Source: Litchfieldia sinesaloumensis (GTDB lineage Bacteria; Bacillota; Bacilli; Bacillales; Bacillaceae_L). Taken from it: a DNA stretch of 64,000 nt. Below, in pieces: positions 52,799 through 60,661 of this stretch. Under the pieces are notes generated by a model. That model made no database searches. It was not told where the DNA came from and saw nothing but the letters and a program-made list of their open reading frames with translations. The position numbers and the translations under genes were made by a program. How positions within the stretch are numbered: position 1 is the stretch's first letter; the number at the start of each line of letters is the position of its first letter. Where the stretch lies: contig NZ_LT732529.1 in assembly GCF_900156865.1 (NCBI RefSeq), positions 4,082,511 to 4,146,510 on the forward strand. The letters are read 5' to 3'.

Positions 52799-54290
52799 AG
52801 CACAAGTGGCGATGGTGATGCACCTAGACAAGTGTATCGGCTGTCATACTTGTTCTGTCACATGTAAAAATGTATGGACGAATCGACCGGGTATGGAGTA
52901 CGTATGGTACAACAACGTGGAAACACGTCCAGGACCAGGGTACCCGAAGGAATGGGAAAATACGGACCGCTATAAGGGTGGTTGGACATTACGAAATGGA
53001 AAACTGCACTTAAAAGCGGGTGGTCCAATTTCCAAGCTAGCAAACATTTTTTACAACCCAAATATGGCAGACCTTGATGACTTTTATGAGCCGTGGACAT
53101 ACGATTTTGAACATCTACACCAAGCAAAAAAAGGGGAAAATATCCCTGTTGCACGCCCAAAATCGATGATTACCGGTAAATATATTGATAAACCAGAATG
53201 GGGTTCCAACTGGGACGATGACCTAGCGGGTGGTAGTGAAATTGTTCCAATGGATCCAAACGTTCAAAAGCTACAAGAGCATGTTGCAATGGAATATGAA
53301 AAGACATTTATGATGTATTTGCCACGAATTTGTGAACACTGCCTAAATCCATCCTGTGTGGCTTCTTGTCCGTCGGGCGCACTTTACAAGCGGGATGAAG
53401 ATGGGATTGTTTTAGTTGATCAGGATGCATGTCGTGGCTGGCGTTTTTGTATGAACGGTTGCCCTTATCACAAGGTGTATTACAACTGGAACACACATAA
53501 GGCAGAAAAGTGTAACTTCTGTTATCCGCGAACTGAAGCAGGATTACCAACAATTTGTTCGGAAACATGCGTAGGTCGAATTCGTTATATCGGAGTTGTC
53601 CTATATGACGCAGACCGTGTAAAAGAAGCGGCATCAGTTGAAGACCCGAAAGACTTATATGAAGCACAATTATCTGTCTTTTTAGATCCATTTGATCCAG
53701 AAGTAATTGCAAAAGCAGAAGAACAAGGAATCAATCATAGCTGGATAAAAAGTGCGCAGGAATCACCTGTGTATAAAATGGCTATGAAGTGGAAGATTGC
53801 ATTGCCATTGCATCCAGAATATAGAACCTTACCAATGGTATGGTATGTGCCACCCCTTAGCCCAATTATGAACCATATCACAAATGAGCAATCTTTAAGT
53901 GCAGATGGCTATATCCCAGCAGTAGATGATATGAGAATTCCAATGGAATATCTGGCTTCTATTCTTTCTGCTGATGATACGGATGTCATTCGCAGAGTAT
54001 TGCTCAAGATGGCAGCGATGCGAGTTCATATGCGTGCAAAAACAGTTGGAGGAATTGACGAAGTGGAAATGTCTAAGCTTTTAAAGGAAGCGAACACGAC
54101 GGTTGAAGAGATCGAAGAAATGCAGCGTCTATTAGGAGTTGCCAAGTACAATGAGCGATTTGTAATTCCAACAGGCCGACGTGAAATGGATGAAGACCTC
54201 CACTACAAGCAAGGCGCATGTAGCATTGAAGATTTAGCACCACCAGAAGGAATGGTGACATATCCTTTTGAAAGAAGTGGAAATCAATGA
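52788..54290 (+). CDS. narH: Respiratory nitrate reductase beta subunit NarH
   Basis: A 500-residue iron-sulfur subunit linking NarI haems to NarG. Cysteine clusters are CIGCHTCSVTCKNVW (from C16), CEHCLNPSCVASCPSGA, CRGWRFCMNGCPYHK and CNFCYPRTEAGL...CSETCVG. The tryptophan in the third cluster is the diagnostic replacement giving a [3Fe-4S] centre. The start is TTG 52788 with AAAGGAGG upstream, inside the end of narG. It overlaps narJ by four bases. Confidence 0.97.
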   Translation: MRIKAQVAMVMHLDKCIGCHTCSVTCKNVWTNRPGMEYVWYNNVETRPGPGYPKEWENTDRYKGGWTLRNGKLHLKAGGPISKLANIFYNPNMADLDDFYEPWTYDFEHLHQAKKGENIPVARPKSMITGKYIDKPEWGSNWDDDLAGGSEIVPMDPNVQKLQEHVAMEYEKTFMMYLPRICEHCLNPSCVASCPSGALYKRDEDGIVLVDQDACRGWRFCMNGCPYHKVYYNWNTHKAEKCNFCYPRTEAGLPTICSETCVGRIRYIGVVLYDADRVKEAASVEDPKDLYEAQLSVFLDPFDPEVIAKAEEQGINHSWIKSAQESPVYKMAMKWKIALPLHPEYRTLPMVWYVPPLSPIMNHITNEQSLSADGYIPAVDDMRIPMEYLASILSADDTDVIRRVLLKMAAMRVHMRAKTVGGIDEVEMSKLLKEANTTVEEIEEMQRLLGVAKYNERFVIPTGRREMDEDLHYKQGACSIEDLAPPEGMVTYPFERSGNQ

Positions 54291-54889
54291 CCAATGAAGC
54301 AAAAGCAATTTTAATCATCATGTCACGAATTCTCGATTATCCGGACCAAACCCTCCTTGAAGGGTATCCGGAAATTGAGGAGTATGTAAATGCCGAGGTT
54401 GGCTCTGTAAGGATAAGAAATGAGATTTTAGAAAGAATAGCCCCACTTTTTAAGATGCCAATCCTTGAATTACAGGAGCTGTACGTGGAAACCTTTGATT
54501 ATAAGGATAAAACGGGCCTATATTTAACTGCTCATGAACTGGGTGACAGTCGCAAACGAGGGGCAGCTTTAATTAAGTTACAGAAGTTAATTGTTGAAGG
54601 CGGATTTGAATACCAAGGAAATGAAATTGTGGATTATATCCCCATGCTGTTTGAGTTATTAGCTCATGCACCGGAGGGAGAAAACTTTGCGAGATTACAC
54701 CGGCGCTTAGCTTTTGCGGTAGATCGAATTCATAAAAACCTTTTTGATTCAAACCCTTATCAGAGAATTGTCGATTTATTAATGATGTTTGTTTTCGAAG
54801 CACCAGAAGTAGAAGAAGTTACCTTACTTGAAAATCAACGTGAGGAAGCAGATTTGGAAGAACTGCCATACCCGATGTTTTATCAATAA
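54287..54889 (+). CDS. narJ: Nitrate reductase delta chaperone NarJ
   Basis: A 200-residue helical chaperone that binds NarG and assists cofactor insertion and membrane attachment; it is not part of the final enzyme. Family features include ILDYPDQTLLEGYPEIEEYV near the N-terminus and ELYVETFDYKDKTGLYLTAH near residue 65. It overlaps narH by four bases. In most nar operons narI follows directly; here 315 bases intervene, holding DnaA boxes and a repeat element. Confidence 0.93.
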   Translation: MTNEAKAILIIMSRILDYPDQTLLEGYPEIEEYVNAEVGSVRIRNEILERIAPLFKMPILELQELYVETFDYKDKTGLYLTAHELGDSRKRGAALIKLQKLIVEGGFEYQGNEIVDYIPMLFELLAHAPEGENFARLHRRLAFAVDRIHKNLFDSNPYQRIVDLLMMFVFEAPEVEEVTLLENQREEADLEELPYPMFYQ

Positions 54890-54903
54890 TAATGTTCATA
54901 ACT

Positions 54904-55039
54904 TGTGGACAATGTGGATAACACTGATGCTTTTCTGTGGATAACGTGGATATTGTGGAAAATGAAAATCGACATCCGCTGAACACTATCCACAAAAGGG
55001 TCCACAGGTTGTGGAAAACAAATGTTCTTATGTGGATAA
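54904..55039. other. Cluster of DnaA-box-like sequences between narJ and narI
   Basis: Three perfect TGTGGATAA boxes (complement of TTATCCACA) lie at 54913-54921, 54936-54944 and 55031-55039. One-mismatch boxes lie at 54904 (TGTGGACAA), 54954 and 55010 (TGTGGAAAA) and 54986 (CTATCCACA, opposite orientation). Weaker ones are at 54945 (CGTGGATAT) and near 54998. This gives seven good boxes in 136 bases. No open reading frame crosses it. Confidence 0.85.
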
Positions 55040-55056
55040 GTAGTATGTTATAAGTC

Positions 55057-55182
55057 GTTTTTGGTGTCTAGCTACAGGCGGCCTCGACTCTCGGGTCTAA
55101 GCCAATCGCTTCTGAAGGTAAAAGGCACCTTCTGTCAGCGCTCGTTAGTGATGTTCCTAATTAACAGCGCCTTACGCTTTTC
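55057..55182 (+). repeat. Dispersed repeat element, copy 2, upstream of narI
   Basis: This 126-base element is related to that at 48660-48826. Shared blocks are GTTTTTGGTNTCTAG, TCTA-GCCAATCGCTTC and a CGCTTTTCT end. It contains the hairpin GAAGGT-AAAAGGC-ACCTTC. Like copy 1 it ends a few bases before a strong ribosome site (AAAGGAGG of narI). Confidence 0.78.
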
Positions 55183-55204
55183 TATTTTGAAAGGAGGTCA
55201 TTGG

Positions 55205-55906
55205 ATGGAATTATATTTCTGGTGGACGGCATATCCTTATATATGCATTGCAATCCTTGTTGTGGGAACATTTTACCGCTTCGTATTTCGCGGCAAGAGT
55301 TGGACAGCACCATCAACGGAAATCTTTGAAAAGAAGTGGCTTAAGTATGCGTCCGTTATCTTCCATTATGGGATTATTTTTGCCTTTTTCGGACATGTCA
55401 TGGGGATGTTGATACCACTTGAGTTTTATAATGCAATTGGAGTAGACGACCACACGTACCACTTATTTGCAATTGTTGGTGGTGGATTTGCTGGACTAAT
55501 GGTTGTCCTCGGTTTGCTTCTATTTTTAATTCGAAAGTTTGTAATCGAACGAGTTAACGTCCATACAACAGCGGGTAGTTATTTTACAATCATCCTCCTA
55601 CTTCTTGTAGCTGGTTTAGGTACGTATATGACAATTGTCTACAATACAACGGTAGCAGCGTATGAATATAGACTATCAATCGGGCCATGGTTTCGCAGTT
55701 TATTCACATTAAATCCACAGCCTGAATTAATGCTCGGGGTGCCAGGGTTATTTAAATTACATGTGATTTTATCATTTTTATTATTTGCCTCTATTCCATT
55801 TACAAAGCTCGTTCATATGTTTAGTTTTCCATTGCGTTACCCTACCCGGGCACCACAGCAATACCGTTCACGTGATAGCTATTCAAAAAATACACGTCAA
55901 AACTAA
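55205..55906 (+). CDS. narI: Respiratory nitrate reductase gamma subunit NarI (cytochrome b)
   Basis: A 233-residue, five-helix membrane subunit that oxidises menaquinol and binds two haems b. Candidate ligands are in IFHYGIIFAFFGHVMG near residues 54-69 and in LFKLHVILSFLLFASIPFTK and LVHMFSF near residues 187-213. ATG 55205 follows AAAGGAGGTC; the longer open frame upstream runs through the repeat element. It ends with a terminator. It is separated from narJ by 315 non-coding bases, which is unusual. Confidence 0.95.
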   Translation: MELYFWWTAYPYICIAILVVGTFYRFVFRGKSWTAPSTEIFEKKWLKYASVIFHYGIIFAFFGHVMGMLIPLEFYNAIGVDDHTYHLFAIVGGGFAGLMVVLGLLLFLIRKFVIERVNVHTTAGSYFTIILLLLVAGLGTYMTIVYNTTVAAYEYRLSIGPWFRSLFTLNPQPELMLGVPGLFKLHVILSFLLFASIPFTKLVHMFSFPLRYPTRAPQQYRSRDSYSKNTRQN

Positions 55907-55927
55907 GAGAGGATTCCTCTCTTTTTT
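55906..55927 (+). terminator. Terminator of the nar operon
   Basis: AGAGAGG / CCTCTCT with a three-base loop is followed by TTTTTT, immediately after the narI stop. Confidence 0.9.
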
Positions 55928-55955
55928 ATTTTCAACTTTATAAACATCCCCCAAT

Positions 55956-55998
55956 TTTGACCCACGTCAAAGTTTCCCTCTCAACCTCCGCTTACAAT
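55956..55998 (+). promoter_or_regulatory. FNR-type class II promoter
   Basis: The perfect palindrome TTTGAC-CCAC-GTCAAA (55956-55971) is of the FNR/HcpR type (TTGAC-N4-GTCAA). TACAAT at 55993-55998 predicts a start near 56005, placing the palindrome at about -41.5, the classical position for Fnr-like activation. Confidence 0.75.
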
Positions 55999-56028
55999 AG
56001 AGATATAAACAAAGAGGAGGAAAATACA

Positions 56029-56250
56029 ATGAAAACCGCCACTTATCAAATGGAAGAACTCAGTTGCCCAAGTTGTATCAAAAAAATAGAGAAAGCTTTA
56101 TCAAAACAAGAAGGAGTAGAAGACGTAAAAGTATTGTTTAACTCAGGAAAGGTAAAGGTTACGTATCAAGAGGGCGAGGTAAATCCAAATCAATATAAAG
56201 AAATCCTAACCAAATTGGGCTATCCTGTTTTGTCTACAAAGATCAACTAA
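56029..56250 (+). CDS. Heavy-metal-associated (HMA) domain protein, CopZ-like
   Basis: A 73-residue ferredoxin-fold protein with the metal site SCPSCIKKIEKAL (Cys-x2-Cys) and the typical GVEDVKVLFNSGKVKVTYQE second half. Such proteins carry copper or other soft metals, but sequence alone does not name the metal. GAGGAGG precedes ATG 56029. It lies behind an FNR-type promoter and before an FNR-like regulator, so it may serve anaerobic metal or redox homeostasis. Confidence 0.85.
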   Translation: MKTATYQMEELSCPSCIKKIEKALSKQEGVEDVKVLFNSGKVKVTYQEGEVNPNQYKEILTKLGYPVLSTKIN

Positions 56251-56435
56251 TAAAAAGAGATAGAAAGAAAAAGTCATACTAACTTTGTCCCTATGAGTTT
56301 TAGCACAGACAATTCTTCTCGCATCTAGTATTGTTAATGAAAAGGCAAGTTCTTTCCTAAGCCGTGGTACTTGTCCATTAGTAATAAACGAAATAGATGT
56401 CACCACTTGACCTATATATAAAGGAGTGTAGAAGA

Positions 56436-57143
56436 ATGGCCTGTCATTCTTGTAGTCACAACGCTACTATGAAAAGCTCATGTATTTCGCGAGTTCCGAT
56501 TTTTAACCACTTAACAGAAAGTGAAATGGCTGAAATATCAAAGGTTGTTGTAAGTAGGAAACTAAAAAAAGGGGAGCTTTTATTCCATTCGGATGAACTC
56601 TCTGAACATCTTTTCATCGTTCATAAAGGGTTAATGAAAATGTACAGAATCACTGAAAATGGCAAGGAACAAATTATCAGATTTGTTGAAGAGGCCGATT
56701 TTATTGGTGAGCTATCTCTTTTTTCAAAGTCAATGACAACATGCTTTGCTGAAGCGATGGAAGACACGGAAGTGTGTACAATCCAGCAGAAAGATATTCA
56801 TCAATTGCTTTTACATTATCCAACCATTTCATTGAAAATTTTAGAGGAAATCACGAGAAGGCTCCATGAAACCGAAGCGTTAATCGAAAAATTAAACTCA
56901 CAGGACGTGGAGAAGCGCGTTGCCAGTTATTTGCTGGAGTTAATTGAGAGTCAAGCAAATGATTCAATGACCATACAATTACCGGTTCGTAAAACGGATC
57001 TTGCATCCTATCTTGGAACATCACAGGAAACTTTAAGTCGTAGACTATCGGCATTTCAAGAAAAAGGTCTGATTGAGTTAAAAGGACAAAGGAAAATTAT
57101 CATCAAACAACTAGAATTGCTAAAAAAGAAGGCAAACAACTAA
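56436..57143 (+). CDS. Crp/Fnr regulator with N-terminal cysteines (FNR/FlpA-like)
   Basis: A 235-residue regulator. Cysteines C3, C6 and C16 at the N-terminus, with C103 or C114 in the sensory domain, could hold an oxygen-labile [4Fe-4S] cluster as in FNR. Residues 25-140 are the cyclic-nucleotide-type domain. The recognition helix SQETLSRRLSAF has the E-x2-S-R pattern that reads TTGA-type half-sites, matching the palindrome at 55956. ATG 56436 follows AAAGGAG. It precedes the flavodoxin gene by 16 bases. It is clearly different from the cysteine-poor Crp/Fnr protein at 37682. Confidence 0.87.
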   Translation: MACHSCSHNATMKSSCISRVPIFNHLTESEMAEISKVVVSRKLKKGELLFHSDELSEHLFIVHKGLMKMYRITENGKEQIIRFVEEADFIGELSLFSKSMTTCFAEAMEDTEVCTIQQKDIHQLLLHYPTISLKILEEITRRLHETEALIEKLNSQDVEKRVASYLLELIESQANDSMTIQLPVRKTDLASYLGTSQETLSRRLSAFQEKGLIELKGQRKIIIKQLELLKKKANN

Positions 57144-57159
57144 GGAAAAGGTGATTGCG

Positions 57160-57621
57160 TTGAACAATGCCATTCTTGTATACGCAAGTATGTCAGGAAA
57201 TACAGAGTTGATGGCAACGTATATTGCAGAAGGTATTAAAGAAAAAGGGGTCCAACTGGACGTGAAAGAATGTTTTGAAGTAACCCCAGGGGATCTCGTC
57301 AAATACGATGGAATTATCATTGGAAGCTATACATGGGGCGATGGAGAACTTCCAGATGAATTAATAGATTTCTATGATGAAATGGATCAACTCGAATTCC
57401 ATCACAAAAAGAGTGCAGTGTTTGGTTCCGGAAGCACACTTTATTCGAATTTCGGTGGTGCAGTTGATTTACTTATGGAAAAGCTTAAAGAGCGTGGAGC
57501 AGAAATAATAGGAAGTCCTCTAAAAGTGGAATATACTCCAAATGATCAAGATGAGATAGCTTGTAAAGATTTCGGTAGGCTATTTGCAGATAGACTTAAA
57601 ATAGATAGTACAATAAGGTAG
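57160..57621 (+). CDS. Flavodoxin
   Basis: A 153-residue FMN-binding electron carrier. The phosphate loop is SMSGNTE near residue 12. The isoalloxazine loops are SYTWGDGELPDEL near residue 57 and GSGSTLYSNFGGAVD near residue 92. TTG 57160 is the preferred start (AAAAGG eight bases upstream); GTG 57151 is possible. It is the last gene after the FNR-like regulator. It may donate low-potential electrons for metabolism or cofactor assembly. Confidence 0.92.
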   Translation: MNNAILVYASMSGNTELMATYIAEGIKEKGVQLDVKECFEVTPGDLVKYDGIIIGSYTWGDGELPDELIDFYDEMDQLEFHHKKSAVFGSGSTLYSNFGGAVDLLMEKLKERGAEIIGSPLKVEYTPNDQDEIACKDFGRLFADRLKIDSTIR

Positions 57622-57623
57622 AG

Positions 57624-57653
57624 GGCTCCTTCGAGAACGAGGGGCCTTTTTTT
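57624..57653 (+). terminator. Terminator after flavodoxin
   Basis: GGCTCC-T-TCG pairs with CGAGGGGCC (one bulge) around AGAA, followed by TTTTTTT. Confidence 0.85.
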
Positions 57654-57659
57654 CTATTA

Positions 57660-57706
57660 TTGACAAGTCATAGATTTTTTTATAAAATTATCTCGAATTC
57701 AAGATA
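57660..57706 (+). promoter_or_regulatory. Promoter with MhqR-type operator
   Basis: TTGACA at 57660, a 17-base spacer and TAAAAT at 57683 form a good sigma-A promoter. TATCTCGAATTCAAGATA (57689-57706), directly downstream, is a near-perfect palindrome. It fits the MhqR (MarR family) operator of Bacillus subtilis as I recall it (tATCTcgaAtTCgAGATa). Confidence 0.75.
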
Positions 57707-57795
57707 TTTAACTTTAAGGTAAAAAGAAATGCATATACGTAAATATTCAGTTGAAAAATAAAGTAGGTTTACTTATGGAAGGAGATAAAAACAAG

Positions 57796-58725
57796 ATGAA
57801 AACAGCAGGCATTCATCACATTACTGCAATCGTTGGACATCCCCAAGAGAATGTTGATTTTTATGCCGGAGTTTTGGGACTTCGTCTAGTCAAACAAACA
57901 GTCAATTTTGATGACCCAGGTACGTACCATTTTTACTTTGGTGACGATGTTGGAAGTCCAGGTAGCATTATTACATTTTTCCCATGGGCTAATGCAACTC
58001 AAGGAGAAATTGGCGATGGTCAAGTGGGTGTTACTAGTTACCTAGTTCCTAAGGGAGCATTATCTTTTTGGGAATCCAGGTTAACTAAATTTGGCATTAA
58101 TTATGATAAAACTGAACGATTTGGTGAACAGTATCTTCAATTTAATGATATTCATGGTTTGCGACTTGAAATTGTAGAACGTGAAGAAGGACCAAACAAC
58201 AAGTGGGAATTTGGTGAAATAACCTCCGATGTTGCGATTAAAGGATTCGGTGGTGCAATTTTGTTTTCTTCAAAGCCTGATGAAACCGAAAAACTTCTAA
58301 CTCTCATGGGTCTTGAACGTGTTGGTGAAGAGGGAGATCTTGTTCGGTTCACATCTGAAGGTGACATTGGGAATGTTATTGATATAAAACGAACTCCTGG
58401 GCAAAGAGGAAGAATGGGTGTAGGAACTGTCCATCATATCGCGTGGCGTACGAAGGACGATGAAGAGCAATTGGCTTGGAGACAGTATATTTCAAAAAAT
58501 GGTTATAGAGTAACAGATGTGCGTGACCGTAATTATTTTAATGCCATATATTTTAGAGAACATGGAGAAATTCTATTTGAAATTGCAACAGACCCTCCAG
58601 GCTTTGGCATTGATGAAGACTATGAGAAGATGGGTTCAAATTTAAAGCTCCCTCCACAATATGAACCCCATCGCCAACAGATTGAAACTGTCTTATTACC
58701 GTATGAAGTAAGAAGCCTAGATTAG
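57796..58725 (+). CDS. Ring-cleaving dioxygenase, MhqO/MhqA type (VOC fold)
   Basis: A 309-residue protein of two vicinal-oxygen-chelate modules. Candidate metal ligands are His in GIHHITAIVG, His in TVHHIAWRT and Glu in HGEILFEIATDPPGF. Related YdfO/YkcA proteins cleave hydroquinones and are induced by quinone stress under MhqR. ATG 57796 gives the family N-terminus; AAGGAG lies eleven bases upstream. It is co-transcribed with the flavin reductase 14 bases on. Confidence 0.88.
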   Translation: MKTAGIHHITAIVGHPQENVDFYAGVLGLRLVKQTVNFDDPGTYHFYFGDDVGSPGSIITFFPWANATQGEIGDGQVGVTSYLVPKGALSFWESRLTKFGINYDKTERFGEQYLQFNDIHGLRLEIVEREEGPNNKWEFGEITSDVAIKGFGGAILFSSKPDETEKLLTLMGLERVGEEGDLVRFTSEGDIGNVIDIKRTPGQRGRMGVGTVHHIAWRTKDDEEQLAWRQYISKNGYRVTDVRDRNYFNAIYFREHGEILFEIATDPPGFGIDEDYEKMGSNLKLPPQYEPHRQQIETVLLPYEVRSLD

Positions 58726-58739
58726 GAGGAGTTAATAAT

Positions 58740-59348
58740 TTGATTACAATTGATCCAAGTGAAATTTCAGAAAGAGACAATTATAAACTTTTAATAGGAA
58801 GTATTATTCCAAGGCCAATTGCATTTGTGACTTCCAAGTCAGACCTTGGTACGCTAAATGGTGCACCTTTTAGTTATTTCAATATAGTTTCATCCAATCC
58901 TCCTCTCATTTCATTATCTATCCAACGAAAAGATGGGAAGATGAAAGACACGGCGAGGAATATTATAGAAGGAAAAGAATTTGTCGTTCATATTGTAGAT
59001 GAAAGCAATGTAGACAAAATCAATAAAACGGCGGCAAGTCTTCCTCCCAATGAAAGTGAAGTTGAGCTTGCCGGGCTAACTCCAGTAGAAAGTTCAAAGG
59101 TAGACGTACCAGGGATTAAGGAGGCCAAAATACGATTAGAATGTAAGTTAGAGCATTCAGTAGAACTAGGTGACACAGATCTTTCCGGATGTGATTTACT
59201 AATCGGAAAAGTGCTCCAATTCCATGTAGATGAGGAGCTATACAGCAACGGACGGATTGATCAAGAAAAATTAGGGGCAGTAAGTCGATTAGCAGGTAAT
59301 TATTATGCAAAAATAGGGGACGTTTTCGAAATCGAGAGACCAAAGTAA
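58740..59348 (+). CDS. Flavin reductase-like FMN-binding split-barrel protein
   Basis: A 202-residue protein of the flavin reductase family (PF01613). It shows IIPRPIAFVTSKSDLGTLNG near residue 23, FSYFNIVSSNPPLISLSIQR and, near the end, SRLAGNYYAKIGDVFEI, all typical. It may reduce FMN for, or protect, the adjacent dioxygenase in quinone detoxification. The start is TTG 58740 with a strong GGAGGAG eight bases upstream. Confidence 0.88.
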   Translation: MITIDPSEISERDNYKLLIGSIIPRPIAFVTSKSDLGTLNGAPFSYFNIVSSNPPLISLSIQRKDGKMKDTARNIIEGKEFVVHIVDESNVDKINKTAASLPPNESEVELAGLTPVESSKVDVPGIKEAKIRLECKLEHSVELGDTDLSGCDLLIGKVLQFHVDEELYSNGRIDQEKLGAVSRLAGNYYAKIGDVFEIERPK

Positions 59349-59364
59349 TTAAATTTGGTCTCTC
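59334..59364. terminator. Bidirectional terminator
   Basis: GAGAGACCAAA / TTTGGTCTCTC form an eleven-base perfect stem followed by TTTT; it overlaps the flavin reductase stop and ends the convergent VanW gene. Confidence 0.9.
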
Positions 59365-60254
59365 TTTTCCGTTTTAGGTGTAATTTTACGAGGCGAATTA
59401 TTGATGTCCTCAGATGAATAGACGGTTACAACAATGCTTCCATGGTACACTTTAGCTCGAATCAAAATTGGCTGGTTGTAAGTATTTTTAAAAAGAAAAT
59501 CAGGTCCATACCAACTCACTGTTGCATCACGTCCTGGCGGCACATACCCAACACGTTTACTATGTGAATATCGTTTAACAATCTCAACTCCGGCCAAATC
59601 AACAGCATTAAAAAGAGTGGAAGACGTTTGACAAATTCCGCCCCCAATCCCTTCAATTAGCTCGCCCTTTATGATTTCGGGAGCGGGTTGATACCCCCTC
59701 TCGGCGGTGCGTTTACCAACAACCTTATTAAATGAGAAGGTTTCATTCTGAAAAAGAACATACCCATCTATAGCAGCTGCAGAAAGAGCAATATTGGTCG
59801 ACCGTTCTTTATTGGAGGAATTGAAATATGTGACATACTGTCCAATTACTTTGGTACGGATTGAAGATAAAAGCTCACTATCGACTCTAGGGTAAATCCT
59901 TTCAACGGGTACTTCTACGTATTCCCCTTCACCTAAAAACTTCGAGTAAAATAATCGTGTAAATTTATCAGTGTCCAATTTTACACCAACGTTTTCTTTA
60001 ATGATTTCACCAGCCTTGCCAATCCTCGCATCCTTAGGTTCCTCATAGATTTGCTCCGCTAAATAGGTCAGGAAATCGCTATACTTTTTTGAATTCAAGG
60101 CTGGAACACCGAGTAATGGAATGGCGTATTCAGACCGATTGACAGTTGCAATCGGTTCTCCTCTATACATAATGTAGATTGGGTCCTGAGGTTGAAACGG
60201 CTGCACAGATAAGAGAAGCATCATGGCTATCAAGATTTTCAGTGACCCCACCAC
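59349..60254 (-). CDS. VanW-family exported protein
   Basis: A 301-residue protein with an N-terminal hydrophobic signal (ILIAMMLLLSVQPF) and a VanW domain in the second half. Signature segments are NETFSFNKVVGKRTAERGYQ, GGGICQTSSTLFNAVDLAG and SHSKRVGYVPPGRDATVSW. The family is linked to the cell surface and vancomycin clusters, but its activity is unknown. Start choice between GTG 60254, GTG 60251 and a downstream TTG is uncertain because the ribosome site is poor. It diverges from qoxA. Confidence 0.85.
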   Translation of the reverse strand: MVGSLKILIAMMLLLSVQPFQPQDPIYIMYRGEPIATVNRSEYAIPLLGVPALNSKKYSDFLTYLAEQIYEEPKDARIGKAGEIIKENVGVKLDTDKFTRLFYSKFLGEGEYVEVPVERIYPRVDSELLSSIRTKVIGQYVTYFNSSNKERSTNIALSAAAIDGYVLFQNETFSFNKVVGKRTAERGYQPAPEIIKGELIEGIGGGICQTSSTLFNAVDLAGVEIVKRYSHSKRVGYVPPGRDATVSWYGPDFLFKNTYNQPILIRAKVYHGSIVVTVYSSEDINNSPRKITPKTEKRDQI

Positions 60255-60366
60255 CTTTCAACATCCTTTTTATTAGTATGGATGGATAATCTCAATTCCA
60301 TTAAAAACTTGCTGAGTTTTTTTATGTTTTAACTTTGTAACAGAATGTTCAAATTCAAAAAAGACG

Positions 60367-60410
60367 TGTGATGTGCATCACATCAAGGTTAAAGGGCTCT
60401 ATGGTACAAT
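60367..60410 (+). promoter_or_regulatory. Fnr/CRP-type class II promoter upstream of qoxA
   Basis: TGTGA-TGTGCA-TCACA (60367-60382) is a perfect match to the Bacillus Fnr pattern TGTGA-N6-TCACA. TACAAT at 60405-60410 predicts a start near 60417, so the box is centred at about -42. The transcript would have a leader of about 245 bases before qoxA. Confidence 0.72.
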
Positions 60411-60578
60411 AATTATTTTTTACAAATAATTCCTTCCCGATTCTGTAACAACTTTTTCACTCCTTTGATGTTATCATCATTTACACAGTGATAATGTTTT
60501 AAGAATTTATTTTTGCAAAGTAAAAATTAGCTACATTTTTCAAGATAGTTACGAAAAAAACAGGTAGCTAAAAAATTT

Positions 60579-60630
60579 TTGACAACTTTGTGAAGTTGTA
60601 CACATATTCGTCACAATCACATAATTGTGA
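60579..60630 (+). promoter_or_regulatory. Second qox promoter with overlapping TGTGA-type sites
   Basis: TTGACA at 60579 with a 17-base spacer to ACATAT at 60602 is a probable sigma-A promoter. TGTGA-AGTTGT-ACACA (60590-60605) overlaps its spacer, and TCACA-TAAT-TGTGA (about 60617-60630) covers the start region. An Fnr-like protein could therefore block this promoter. Confidence 0.5.
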
Positions 60631-60661
60631 ATTAAGCATCCATTCGGAAAGGAGTACGTTT

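Noticed and set aside
54904-55039. Chromosomal origin oriC
   Set aside because: No dnaA, dnaN, gyr or rpmH genes are near, and no clear AT-rich unwinding element adjoins the boxes; a DnaA-binding or titration locus fits better.
55061-55204. N-terminal extension of narI through the repeat element
   Set aside because: AAAGGAGG before ATG 55205 and the normal NarI N-terminus at that point show the upstream frame is chance.
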